Origin: Tragulus kanchil
Taxonomy: Eukaryota; Chordata; Mammalia; Artiodactyla; Tragulidae
Reading direction: 5' to 3'
DNA length: 64,000 bases
Assembly: GCA_022376925.1 (NCBI GenBank)
Contig: JAIOJX010000004.1
Coordinates: forward strand, 177,659,501-177,723,500
Positions 38,001-45,683 of this stretch are shown here, one piece after another. The notes under the pieces were generated by a model that was not told where the DNA came from, searched no databases, and saw only the letters and a program-made list of their open reading frames with translations. The number at the start of each line of letters is the position of its first letter. Within the stretch, counting starts at the first letter, position 1. The position numbers and the translations under genes were made by a program.

Positions 38001-41000
38001 CCCACCCCCTCAGAGCGGTCACTGCTCAGCACAGGCGACGAGAACTCCACGCCCGGGGACAGCTTTGGCGAGATGGTGACGTCACCGGTGACCCAGCTCA
38101 CCCTGCAGGCCTCGCCCTGCCTGTAACGGAGGCCCCCCCCCCTCCTCACTGCCCGCCGCCTCGCTGAGCCTGCTCTGCAGGTGCTGGTTCACCTGAAAGA
38201 GCACCACGCTTGGGCGCACACTCTGCTCGGGACTTGGACTGGGGGTGGGAGACACCCCGGGCCTGGCCTGCTCCCTCTACCGTGGTCAGGAGTGGACGTG
38301 GGTCCCGTTTTCCCTTGAGAATTTGTTCCCTGAACCAGCCTGCTCCCACCCCAGTCGTGACCCCGATCCCAGCAAGACGCAGCCTGCAGAGGGGGGCAGA
38401 GGCGGTGCTGGACGCCGGCTTTGGAGTCCACAAGACCCGGCCCTTCCTCCCCGCTCTGCCCACCCCCAGGTCCCCAGGGTGGTCCTGGAGGCATTAGGTC
38501 ACTTCCGTGCGCTGTTTTCTCTGAGATCCAGTCAGTTCGCTGGCGTGTGTACTGAGCGCGGGCAGGAGGTGGAGACAGCTGAGGACACCCCCGCCGAGGG
38601 CCAGGCCCCTGGTGTGAGGACGGGGAAGGGTGGGGGCCGGCCCGGCAGACGCAGGCTTCACGGGTCTGCAGTGGCCGGGCGTGGCTCAGACAGACGAGGC
38701 CTGGCAGGCAGGAGCTTGTCTTTCTTGTGCTTCACTCCTCCTGCCCGGACCCCGTCCCCACTGTCCCTGCTGCTTGTGCCCTTGCAGGTGGCAGAGCTGA
38801 AGCAGGAGCTGAAGCTGCGGTCACTACCCGTCTCGGGCACCAAGACAGACCTGATCGAGCGCCTGAGGGCCTACCAGGAGCAAGTCAACCCTGCCCCGCC
38901 CGGAGCGCCCAAGGCCCCCGCCGCCACCGCCGCCCTCCTGCCCAAGGCTGGCGAGGTGGTGGTCGCCTTCCCCACGGCCCGGCTCGGCGCGGGGCCTGCC
39001 CTGGTGGCCGCGGGCCTGGCCCCGGCCGAGGTGGTGGTGGCCACGGTGACCAGCAACGGTGTGGTGAAGTTCGGCAGCACGGGCTCCACGCCCCCCGTGT
39101 CTCCCACCCCCTCAGAGCGGTCACTGCTCAGCACAGGCGACGAGAACTCCACGCCCGGGGACAGCTTTGGCGAGATGGTGACGTCACCGGTGACCCAGCT
39201 CACCCTGCAGGCCTCGCCCCTGCAGGTCCTTGTGAAGGAGGAGGGCCCCCGCGCCGGGCCCTGCTGCCGGAGCCCGGGGGCGCGGGCCGAGCTGGAGGGC
39301 CGGGACAAGGACCAGATGCTGCAGGAGAAGGACAAGCAGATCGAGGAGCTGACGCGCATGCTCCGGCAGAAGCAGCAGCTGGTGGAGTGGCTCCGGCTGC
39401 AGCTGGAGCAGGAGAAGCGGGCCCAGCAGCCGGCCCCCGCCCCAGACCCGGCCCCGGCCCCGCTGGGCCCCACAGTGAAGCTGGAGAACCGCCTCGCCAG
39501 CTGCCAGCTCAGCCGGCCGCCCCCCGGCCCGGATCACCCCTTCAGCCCTGGCCTCGTGGCCCCCGCTGCCCACCACGTGGACGCGTGCGCCCTGGTGCCC
39601 CCGGCCGTGGTGGTGAAGCAGGAAGCCGTGCTGCCCGAGCCCGAGCCGGCCCCCGCCCTCGTCACCCTCGGCCCCGCAGTGAAGCAGGAGAGCAGCTTCG
39701 CCAGCTGCCAGCTCAGCCGGCCGCCCCCCGGCCCGGATCACCCCTTCAGCCCCAGCCTCGTGGCCCCCGCTGCCCACCACGTGGACGCGTGCGCCCTGGT
39801 GCCCCCGGCCGTGGTGGTGAAGCAGGAAGCCGTGCTGCCCGAGCCCGAGCCGGCCCCCGCCCTCGTCACCCTCGGCCCCGCAGTGAAGCAGGAGAGCAGC
39901 TTCGCCAGCTGCCAGCTCAGCCGGCCGCCCCCCGGCCCGGATCACCCCTTCAGCCCCAGCCTCGTGGCCCCCGCTGCCCACCACGTGGACGCGTGTGCCC
40001 TGGTGCCCCCGGCCGTGGTGGTGAAGCAGGAAGCCGTGCTGCCCGAGCCCGAGCCGGCCCGCCAGCTGCTTCTGGGCCCACAGGGACCCAGCCTCGCCAA
40101 GGGGCTCACTCCGCCCCCCGTCCGCACTGACTCTGCAGGGACCCAGCTTGTCCTCACCACGACCAATAAGCAGACAGACAGCCCCAGCCTGGCCAGCCGG
40201 AGCCCCCAGCAGGTACCCGGCGGGGTGGAGGCAGAGCCACAGCAGGGGAGAGAGCTTTAAGTGACCGTTGGCCAGGCGCCCCGCGGTGGGCAGGTCGTGC
40301 TGCCTGGAAGCGCCCTCTTCAGCCCTCCCCCACGAGGGCTCCCCATCCAGGGTCACCCAGGAGGAGAGCTGGGGAGGTTGGGGCACCCGTGTGCTGCCCC
40401 CAGTCTTGCGGATGGAGCTGAGGGCCTGCCCCGCTCTGGCCGCTGGGGTGGGGCGGGCCGGGGAGGAGGCTGCGCGGCCGGGTCTGAAACAAGCCCCAGC
40501 CCCCCGCCAGCCCGAGAGAGGCCAGCTCTTGCCCACCAAAGTGGCCCTGGCAGCTGGCTCCCTTCTGCCACCCTCACCGCCCAGACCCCACACCCGGCCT
40601 GGTCCAGAGCGAGCCTGCTCTAGGCTGTGTGTGGCCTCAGCCCCGCGGAGCTCGGCGGGCTGGGGGGCCCCGGTAGCCGGAGGCAGACGCTCAGGGGAGG
40701 GGAGGGCGGTCAGGTCAGAGCCTCCGCCTAGGACCCGGGACCCTGGGGAGCCACTCGCCCTCGGCAGGTCCAGAGGTCAGGGCCCCCCAACCCCGTAGTG
40801 CTGCTTCTTGGGGGGCTTCCAGGAAGCTCCGAGAGCCAGTGCAGGTCACACCCGCTGGCTCTGGTGGAGGGTGGACAGCGCCCACCTTGCCCGCCTGGCG
40901 CGGGGCCCTGGGCTGCCGCCCTCACCCCAGCTGTGGTTGTTTCCCCAGCCCCTGTCCCAGCCTGATTCTCCAGCTCCTGGCCCCCCATCCCAGATGAACC

Positions 41001-44000
41001 TGGAGCCCCCGCCACAGCCCCTTTTTGGGACCCCCACTTCTCAGCTGAAGAAGGAGCCACCTGGCTATGACGAAGCTGTGAGCCAGCAGCCCAGACAGCA
41101 GGTAGAGAGGGGGACCGGGGCCCAGCGGGGTGGGCGGCCACCGAGCCCCAGGGTCCGGCAGGAGCCAGCCTCTCGGGTCAGAGAGGGCGCGTCGGGGCGG
41201 GAGGCAGGGCGGGCTGCGGGAGCCGGGCCGGGCCGCCCGGCTCTGTGGGCCTGACGGCTGGCTCGGGGCCAGAAGGGAGGGTCTGTGCCGAGCCACTGGG
41301 GCTCCTGTTGCAGATTTTCTACTTTTTATCTTCGTGCCACAGGAAAATGGTTCCTCGAGCCAGCAGATGGACGACCTGTTCGACATTCTGATCCAGAGTG
41401 GAGGTAGAGTCCAGCCCCGCGGCCCCTCCCCGTCTCGCGCAGGCGTCTCCAGCCTGGGGTTGGCTGGTTGATGGGATTAAGTTGGTTCTTGAACACCACG
41501 CCCGGCCGGCCTGGTAAACGCTTAGGATGTGCGTGAGATACGTCCCAGAAGCGGGGCAGGCCCCCATGGGGGGGCGTGTCCTCCACACGTGTGTTTCACC
41601 CGGAGCTGCTGTGTGGCTGGCTCCCCGCAGCCCCGGCGAGGCGGTCGAGGCGGTGCTCGCCTCTGCGGGGCCGGCAGCCTCGTGGGGGGTGGTGACCGAC
41701 GGTGAAGCCCACTGTCCTCCGTCAGAGTGTCAGGAACAGCAGGGAGGCAAGGGAGGGTGTGAGGGCGGTCGGGGTCAGGTCATTTAGCCGCGGGCATCCT
41801 CGGGCGCGGTGGAGCGAGCACAGGCTGGGCGCAGGGCCTCTGGGCAACGCCGGAGGCCACGGCACAGTGCTGCGGGACTGCGCCCCCTGGAAGGGCAGGA
41901 TGGGGAGGCGGCACGGCCGTCCAGGCAAGAGTGGGGGCGTGGGGGAGGCTGCAGGAGGGCTGAGTCTTGGCGTGTCTGCAGAGGGCCAGTCGGTTCCCTT
42001 ACGGTTTAGGTGTGACCAGGGGACACCAGGGCAGCTGAGGTGGAGGCGAGGGGCTCGGTGTGACCAGGTGCAGCAGCATGAGCGCCAGGGTGCATGGGCA
42101 CCTCGTCCCTCTAGCCGAGTGGGGGGGCCCCAAGGCCAGGCTGGGTGAGGTCTAGGCGAAGGCAGGAGTCCAAGGGTTGCTGGCGCCCAGCAAGCACGCA
42201 GCAGTGGGGAGTCTGGTGCCCAGGGAGGTTGAAGTGGGGGCAGTGGGCCAGGGCCGCTGCTGGGCAGGCAGGGAAGATGACCAAGACCTGGCCCGAGGCT
42301 GTGCCACGGTGGCGGCTGGTGACCTCAGCCAGGGCATTGGCAGTGGGTCTGGCCGGAGCCTGCTTGAAACCAGCTGGGGCTGGGGCAGACCGCTCTGCCG
42401 GGGGTCCTCTGCCAAGATGTGGGGTGCGGAAAGGGCAGCGTGTTTACATGATAGTGGGACGAGGTGGCAGAGAAAAGGGCAGGTTCTCTCCTGAGGGATT
42501 TGTCCGTAGGAAGAAGGGGACGCGAGACAGGACAGGCACAGCAGGACCTCACGATCCTGGACATTTTAAAAGTGGTGAATTTTATCTTAATGACAGAAAA
42601 ATTAAGGTCACTGGTTTGATCTCAGGATGACTCCTTGGATTCCAGAGTCCCTGGGGCCTGAGGCGTGTCTCAGGGTGGGTGGTGCTGAGGCTGCAGGAGG
42701 GCAGCGTTGCCAGCAGAGAGGCCCCGAGAAGCCAAGAGGAAGAGATGGCGGGGGAGGGAGCCAGGGGGCTGTGCCCCCAGAGGGCCACCGGGACGTGGGG
42801 AGGCCTGGAGGAGAGGCGGCAGCAGGGTGGGGCCGGCGCTCGGCTGGAGGGAACCTGGGCCGGAGCAAGCCTGGCTGCTGCAGGGCTGTTTATTGTGGTG
42901 AAACGCAGGGACCGGGGTTCGCCATCGTAACTGTCTTTGAAAGACGCAGCTCAGCGGCACCGAGGTCACCACGCGGCCACCGCTGCCGCCTGCTCCTGGG
43001 CCTGTCCCGCCGCCACGCGCGCGCTCCCCTCCCTCCCCCGTGGGCTGCCTGCTGAGGGACCGTGCGAGTCGGCCGCCCGCTGCTTGTCCCGCTGCGGCTG
43101 GCTGGCTGCACTGAGCACCGCGGCTCGTGTCAGAAGTGCCTGCCTTTCTGGGGCTGACTCTGCCGTCTGTCGGCACCACGCTGGGTTTACCCTTGCGTCC
43201 CCTGCACACGTGGTGCGTTCTCCCGGCGGTCATGACCAGTGCTGCCGGCTGCTGGAGTCCGTGCCACCGGTTCTTGAGTAGGTACCCAGAGGGGACCGCT
43301 GGATCCGAGAGTCAGTCTGTATGTCACTTGTTTCAGGAACCATTTCCACTCATACAAGTGCCACATAAGGGTTCCAGCGGGTCCACTTAGGCTTCTCAGT
43401 GACCACCAGCATCACCCCTCTTTTCCCATATTTTTGTCTATCTTCTGGAGAAACAGTCTGAGTTCTTCAGTCTGGAAATGAGTCACTTACCACCTCCATG
43501 GTTTGCAGATACTTCCTCCCATCCATGGCTGGTCTTCGCACTCTCAGTGATGATGGTTTTATTAGTCCAGTTGCACTGCCTATGCCTTTGGCGTTGTAAC
43601 CGAGAAATCACTACTGACTTCCGTGTTACAGGGTTTTGTAGTCTGGGCTCCTGAGTCTAGATCTCAGACCCGTGTTACTGCTGTAGCTGGTGCGAGGCGG
43701 GCTCCCGCCGCAGGGTGTGTTCAGTCTGGCTTCTGACTGACACCCGCTCACTTTGTCGATTGGCAGAGATCTCGGCTGATTTCAAGGAGCCAGGACGAGA
43801 GAAGGCCCCTCCAGCAGCAGCGGGCGGCGCACCCCTGGCCGCCCAGTCCTCGCCCCCGGCTGAGCTCCCTCAGGCCGCCCCGCCCCCGTCGGGCTCGCCC
43901 GCCCTGCCCGGGCGCCTGGAAGACTTCCTGGAGAGCAGCACGGGCTTGCCCCTGCTGACCGGCGGGCACGAGGGGCCAGAGCCCCTCTCCCTCATCGATG

Positions 44001-44269
44001 ACCTCCACAGCCAGATGCTGAGCAGCTCTGCCATCCTGGACCACCCCCCCTCCCCCATGGACACCTCGGAATTGCACTTTGCGCCCGAGCCCGGCAGCGT
44101 GGGCCTGGACTTGACTGACGGCCACCTGGACAGCATGGACTGGCTGGAGCTGTCCTCGGGCGGGCCGGTGCTCAGCCTGGCCCCACTCGGCACCGCGGCC
44201 TCCAGCCTCTTCTCCACAGACTTCCTTGATGGCCACGACCTGCAGCTGCACTGGGACTCCTGCTTGTAG
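22984..44269 (+). CDS. MRTFA: MRTFA (MKL1) myocardin-related transcription factor A, 11 coding exons seen, 5' end missing
   Basis: Actin-regulated coactivator of serum response factor. RPEL motifs bind G-actin and hold it in the cytoplasm; when actin polymerises it enters the nucleus and activates SRF target genes. Joining one copy of each exon gives a continuous frame of 1055 codons plus stop. In order: RPEL1 (exon 2, RPERSEL), RPEL2 (exon 3, RPGPMEL), a divergent RPEL3 (exon 4), a basic and Gln-rich region (exon 6), SAP domain (exons 7-8), leucine-zipper coiled coil (exon 8), and an acidic C-terminal transactivation region (exons 9-11). All introns are GT/AG and phases match. The human protein is about 931 aa; the excess here is mainly two extra 68-residue repeats in exon 8. 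Initiator exon not seen; in human only a few codons precede this exon. Exons 2, 4 and part of 8 are duplicated by probable assembly errors. Gene identity is recognised from recalled human sequence, no search was run. Confidence 0.95.
23317..25480. repeat. Tandem duplication 6, offset 1087 bp
   Basis: Copies 23317-24393 and 24404-25480, 10 nt filler. Its right end overlaps duplication 7, making about 107 bp present three times. Confidence 0.95.
23995..24200. mobile_element. MIR fragment
   Basis: A diverged MIR-like stretch (CTTAATAGATGCGGCTAAGA, GCTCGTCCAGCTGGCAAG). Repeated at about 25082-25287 by duplication 6. Confidence 0.55.
26303..26378 (+). CDS. MRTFA: MRTFA coding exon 2, RPEL1 (first copy)
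   Basis: 76 nt, acceptor CCATAG, donor GTGTGT. Encodes TEDYLKRKIRSRPERSELV and on to MHILE: the RPEL1 actin-binding motif with a basic stretch. An identical copy lies 1123 bp downstream. Since 76 is not a multiple of three, only one copy can be used in a functional mRNA. Confidence 0.93.
27426..27501 (+). CDS. MRTFA: MRTFA coding exon 2, duplicate copy
   Basis: Identical to 26303-26378, including splice sites. It sits in the right-hand copy of tandem duplication 7 (25371-27602). Including both copies would shift the frame, so this is probably the same genomic exon represented twice. Confidence 0.85.
27878..27975 (+). mobile_element. MIR fragment
   Basis: ACTTTGCAGATGGAGACACC, GAGGCCCAGAGCAGGGAGGG and TGTCACACAGCAAG match the MIR core, immediately upstream of MRTFA exon 3. 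Confidence 0.65.
28164..28325 (+). CDS. MRTFA: MRTFA coding exon 3, RPEL2
   Basis: 162 nt, acceptor GGACAG, donor GTGAGG. Encodes the basic KRARLADDLNEKIAQ stretch followed by RPGPMELVEKNILPVE, the second RPEL motif. Ends in phase 1; the codon is completed by exon 4 to give Val. Confidence 0.95.
29085..29258 (+). repeat. 29-bp GC-rich minisatellite, six units (left copy)
   Basis: Six head-to-tail 29-bp units, each starting GTCCCCGCAGCC and ending GTCACCGGCCAGG, with C/G alternation at one site. Lies in MRTFA intron 3. Confidence 0.95.
30166..30339 (+). repeat. 29-bp GC-rich minisatellite, six units (right copy)
   Basis: Same six units with the same internal variants as 29085-29258, carried by duplication 8. 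Confidence 0.95.
32516..32691 (+). CDS. MRTFA: MRTFA coding exon 4, RPEL3 region (first copy)
   Basis: 176 nt, acceptor CTTTCAG, donor GTGAGC. Encodes VGQVNYPKVADSSSFDED and a divergent third RPEL (LSPEQPASHES), then a Ser/Pro-rich linker. An identical copy lies 1026 bp downstream. 176 nt is not a multiple of three, so both copies cannot be joined in frame. Confidence 0.93.
33542..33717 (+). CDS. MRTFA: MRTFA coding exon 4, duplicate copy
   Basis: Identical to 32516-32691, within the right copy of tandem duplication 9. Probably the same exon represented twice. Confidence 0.85.
34171..34302 (+). CDS. MRTFA: MRTFA coding exon 5
   Basis: 132 nt, acceptor TCCCAG, donor GTACAG. Encodes a Pro-rich linker beginning VVSQLPVGPESGE and ending TLIK, between the RPEL region and the basic/Gln-rich region. 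Confidence 0.93.
34303..36002 (+). other. MRTFA intron 5, GC-rich, nothing recognised
   Basis: 1.7 kb GC-rich intron between exons 5 and 6. No repeat family or RNA gene recognised. Confidence 0.7.
36003..36256 (+). CDS. MRTFA: MRTFA coding exon 6, basic (B1) and Gln-rich region
   Basis: 254 nt, acceptor CCCCCAG, donor GTAGGC. Encodes the Lys-rich SRF-binding basic block (KKAKELKPKVKKLKYHQY) and a Gln-rich run (QQQQLFLQLQ, then NQQQQQH). The donor falls inside AAG, so the apparent TAG stop at 36257 is not used in the spliced message. Confidence 0.94.
36477..36648 (+). CDS. MRTFA: MRTFA coding exon 7, Ser-rich linker and start of SAP
   Basis: 172 nt, acceptor TCTCAG, donor GTAGGT. Encodes a Ser-rich linker (TTSSSSSSGAPGP) and ends LPANLDDMK, the N-terminal edge of the SAP domain continued in exon 8. 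Confidence 0.93.
37040..39219. repeat. Tandem duplication 10, offset about 1102 bp, cuts MRTFA exon 8
   Basis: Copies 37040-38117 and 38142-39219, 24 nt filler. Three substitutions and a single-base indel in the intronic part; exon parts identical in translation. Confidence 0.95.
37686..38117 (+). CDS. MRTFA: MRTFA coding exon 8, truncated duplicate copy
   Basis: The first 432 nt of exon 8 (SAP domain and following linker), identical in translation to the intact copy at 38788. At 38118 it runs into duplication-junction filler and reaches an in-frame TAA at 38124-38126. The filler looks like a degraded version of the true continuation, so this stop is probably an assembly error and not a short isoform. 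Confidence 0.8.
38788..40212 (+). CDS. MRTFA: MRTFA coding exon 8: SAP domain, coiled coil, expanded 68-aa repeats
   Basis: 1425 nt (475 codons), acceptor TTGCAG, donor GTACCC. It encodes the SAP domain (VAELKQELKLRSLPVSGTK and on), an Ala/Val-rich linker, LVKEE, a leucine-zipper coiled coil at about 39306-39420 (DQMLQEKDKQIEELTRMLRQ and on), then about 2.9 copies of a 68-residue unit (39475-40060), then LLLGPQ and a Ser/Thr linker. Seven Val-Lys-x-Glu sites are visible. The human protein has a single version of the repeat. If the donor is not used, the frame runs on to a TAA at 40258-40260. Confidence 0.94.
39475..40060 (+). repeat. In-frame 204-nt coding tandem repeat in MRTFA exon 8 (about 2.9 copies)
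   Basis: Units at 39475-39678, 39679-39882 and 39883-40060 (partial, 178 nt). The unit is exactly 68 codons. Units 2 and 3 differ at one visible base (GCG TGC versus GCG TGT); unit 1 differs from unit 2 mainly in the first codons and at one site in the middle. Each unit carries VKQE or VKLE at its start and VVVKQEA near its end, followed by an EPEPA tail. Very low divergence implies a recent expansion or a length polymorphism. Confidence 0.95.
40949..41101 (+). CDS. MRTFA: MRTFA coding exon 9
   Basis: 153 nt, acceptor CCCCAG, donor GTAGAG. Pro-rich segment PLSQPDSPAPGPPSQ, then PLFGTPTSQLKKEPPGYDEA: start of the C-terminal activation region. LKKEPPGY matches the human protein. Confidence 0.94.
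41343..41403 (+). CDS. MRTFA: MRTFA coding exon 10
   Basis: 61 nt, acceptor CCACAG, donor GTAGAG. Encodes ENGSSSQQMDDLFDILIQSG, the acidic-hydrophobic core of the transactivation domain. Confidence 0.94.
41404..43766 (+). other. MRTFA last intron, with decayed L1
   Basis: 2.4 kb. The first half is GC-rich with nothing recognised; about 43200-43640 resembles the antisense of an L1 3' end. The acceptor for the last exon is at 43766. Confidence 0.65.
43200..43640 (-). mobile_element. Decayed L1 3' fragment
   Basis: GAGTAGGTACCCAGAGGGGA, AGGAACCATTTCCACTCATA and AAGGGTTCCAGCGGGTCCAC follow the antisense of the L1 ORF2 end, much diverged. Confidence 0.55.
43767..44269 (+). CDS. MRTFA: MRTFA last coding exon (11), C-terminal transactivation domain
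   Basis: Acceptor TTGGCAG; ends with TAG at 44267-44269. Encodes EISADFKEP, a Pro/Ala linker, LEDFLESSTGLPLL, the acidic block around SLIDDLHSQML, MDWLELSSGGPVL and the C-terminus LQLHWDSCL. All these match the known MRTFA C-terminus. Confidence 0.96.
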
Positions 44270-45095
44270 CTCTGGGGCTGCAGAGCCGGGCGCGGGGAGG
44301 GCTGCGGGGCACGGGCGCTGTCCAGCCCGATCAGCGCCTGCCCGAGGCTGGAGGCCTGACAATCACAGACCCTGCCCGCGGGGAGGCTGGGACAGGCGTC
44401 CGCGTAGCGGCCTCGGGCTCACCCTGGGGTTGAGGAGGCCTGGACAGCCGGGCCGCTGTTTGACCTCCTCCTGTGAGGTCGGGGTGCCCTTGCCGGCTGC
44501 TCAGGCGGGGAGGCCCAGGGCTGAGGCAGAGCCAGGGCGCGGGTCCTCCTTCCTCCCCTTCCCCGTGAGGGCGGGAGCGGGCCGGGCCTCTACCTCACCA
44601 TCCTTGTGACGCCCCCACCAGCGTCCCAGGCTTCCCGGGAGGGGCTCCCTGCATCTTAGTGTCTTGGTGTCGTGCAGCCACGCAGTGGTTGGTGGCGAAC
44701 ATCTTCTGTACAGGTGTACATACCTCTAGAGCATATATCGCCATACGTCTACACACATGTATCCCGGGCGGGGTGGAGGCGGCCCGCCGCTCCTGGGCTG
44801 AGCGCAGCCCCCCCCGCCCCCCGCCCTGACACGCAGACACCTTGCCACGGCCTGTGCCCAGTCTCCTGCTTCCTGCTCAGTGCCACGAGGGCGGGGTGCC
44901 TCCTGAGCCCCGGCCCACATTCCGTCCCGCTGCCTCGCAGCAGCCACCATGGCCCCGGGGGCAGCGGTGGCCCTCGGGCTCTGGCCGCCTGCCACTGTCC
45001 CCCACGGGGGTGAGGAGTGGAGTCACTGACACCAGTGCTGGGACAGAGGTGGGAAAGCTGTGTGGACTTTTTAAAATAAAAACAGAAACACCTCT
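44270..45095 (+). other. MRTFA: MRTFA 3' UTR (approximate end)
   Basis: From the stop codon to just beyond the AATAAA at 45075-45080. The end is inferred from the signal plus a GT-rich stretch at about 45094-45110. Confidence 0.75.
45075..45080 (+). terminator. MRTFA poly(A) signal AATAAA
   Basis: Canonical hexamer about 0.8 kb after the MRTFA stop, followed by a GT-rich downstream element. Confidence 0.8.
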
Positions 45096-45224
45096 TGTTG
45101 GTCCGTGGCGTTCGATCCAGAGAAGACGCGGGCGGTGTGGCTGGGTGCCAGGTGTCCTTGCAGCGGGCTGCCAGGCCGCGACCCTGCTGCCGCTTCCCCG
45201 CCCTGGCTGGATGGGAGGCAGGCA

Positions 45225-45602
45225 GGTGCTTTTTCAAAGCCGGTTTATTTATAGATCAAGGAGGCCTAGGAGCCTTCAGCCACCCCCAGCCTCTTCCTGC
45301 GCAAAACCTGCCGGCACGGAGCTGGCCTCCCGCCACTTCCCACGGGTGTGGGTCGACACAGTGGCCCTGGGCCGGGGCCCCTGTGAAGACCCTGGCAGAG
45401 CCCACCCCCAGGCACGAGGGGGCCAGGCTGAGCCAGGGCCCCCTCCTGCCCCCTCCCGCAGCGCCCACAGAGCGCCGGGGCGCGTCTCCCCGTGACCCTG
45501 CGGCCGGCGCGGGCCGGGCCGGGGGTCCTCCTCTTGCGCGAGGGCGGCGCCTGGCAGCTGAGGGGTCGGGAGAGGCCCGGGTGTGGCGGGCCCTGCAGGG
45601 CG
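45225..45602 (-). other. SGSM3: SGSM3 3' UTR (approximate end)
   Basis: From the stop codon to about 20 nt past the minus-strand AATAAA at 45249-45244. The end is an estimate. Confidence 0.7.
45244..45249 (-). terminator. SGSM3 poly(A) signal AATAAA
   Basis: TTTATT on the plus strand, that is AATAAA on the minus strand, about 350 nt downstream of the SGSM3 stop. It faces the MRTFA signal; the two hexamers are about 165 bp apart. Confidence 0.8.
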
Positions 45603-45683
45603 TCACCCGTCTATGTCCCAGCTGAAGAGGTGGTGTTTCACCAGCATGTCCTGGACGCCCTCCTTCAGGGGCCTCTTGTCCTC
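45603..45683 (-). CDS. SGSM3: SGSM3 last coding exon (20)
   Basis: 81 nt, acceptor GCGCAG, stop TGA at 45605-45603. Encodes [20 protein letters not shown] and SWDIDG, matching the known SGSM3 C-terminus. Confidence 0.93.
   Translation of the reverse strand, partial: EDKRPLKEGVQDMLVKHHLFSWDIDG

Noticed and set aside
38245..40260. A single 671-codon open frame as one protein
   Set aside because: It joins intron sequence upstream of 38788, exon 8, and 48 nt of the following intron. The real coding part is 38788-40212, by splice sites and similarity.
40213..40260. Retained-intron C-terminus after exon 8
   Set aside because: Possible, but the strong donor at 40213 and exons 9-11 in phase explain the locus; no evidence for retention in sequence alone.
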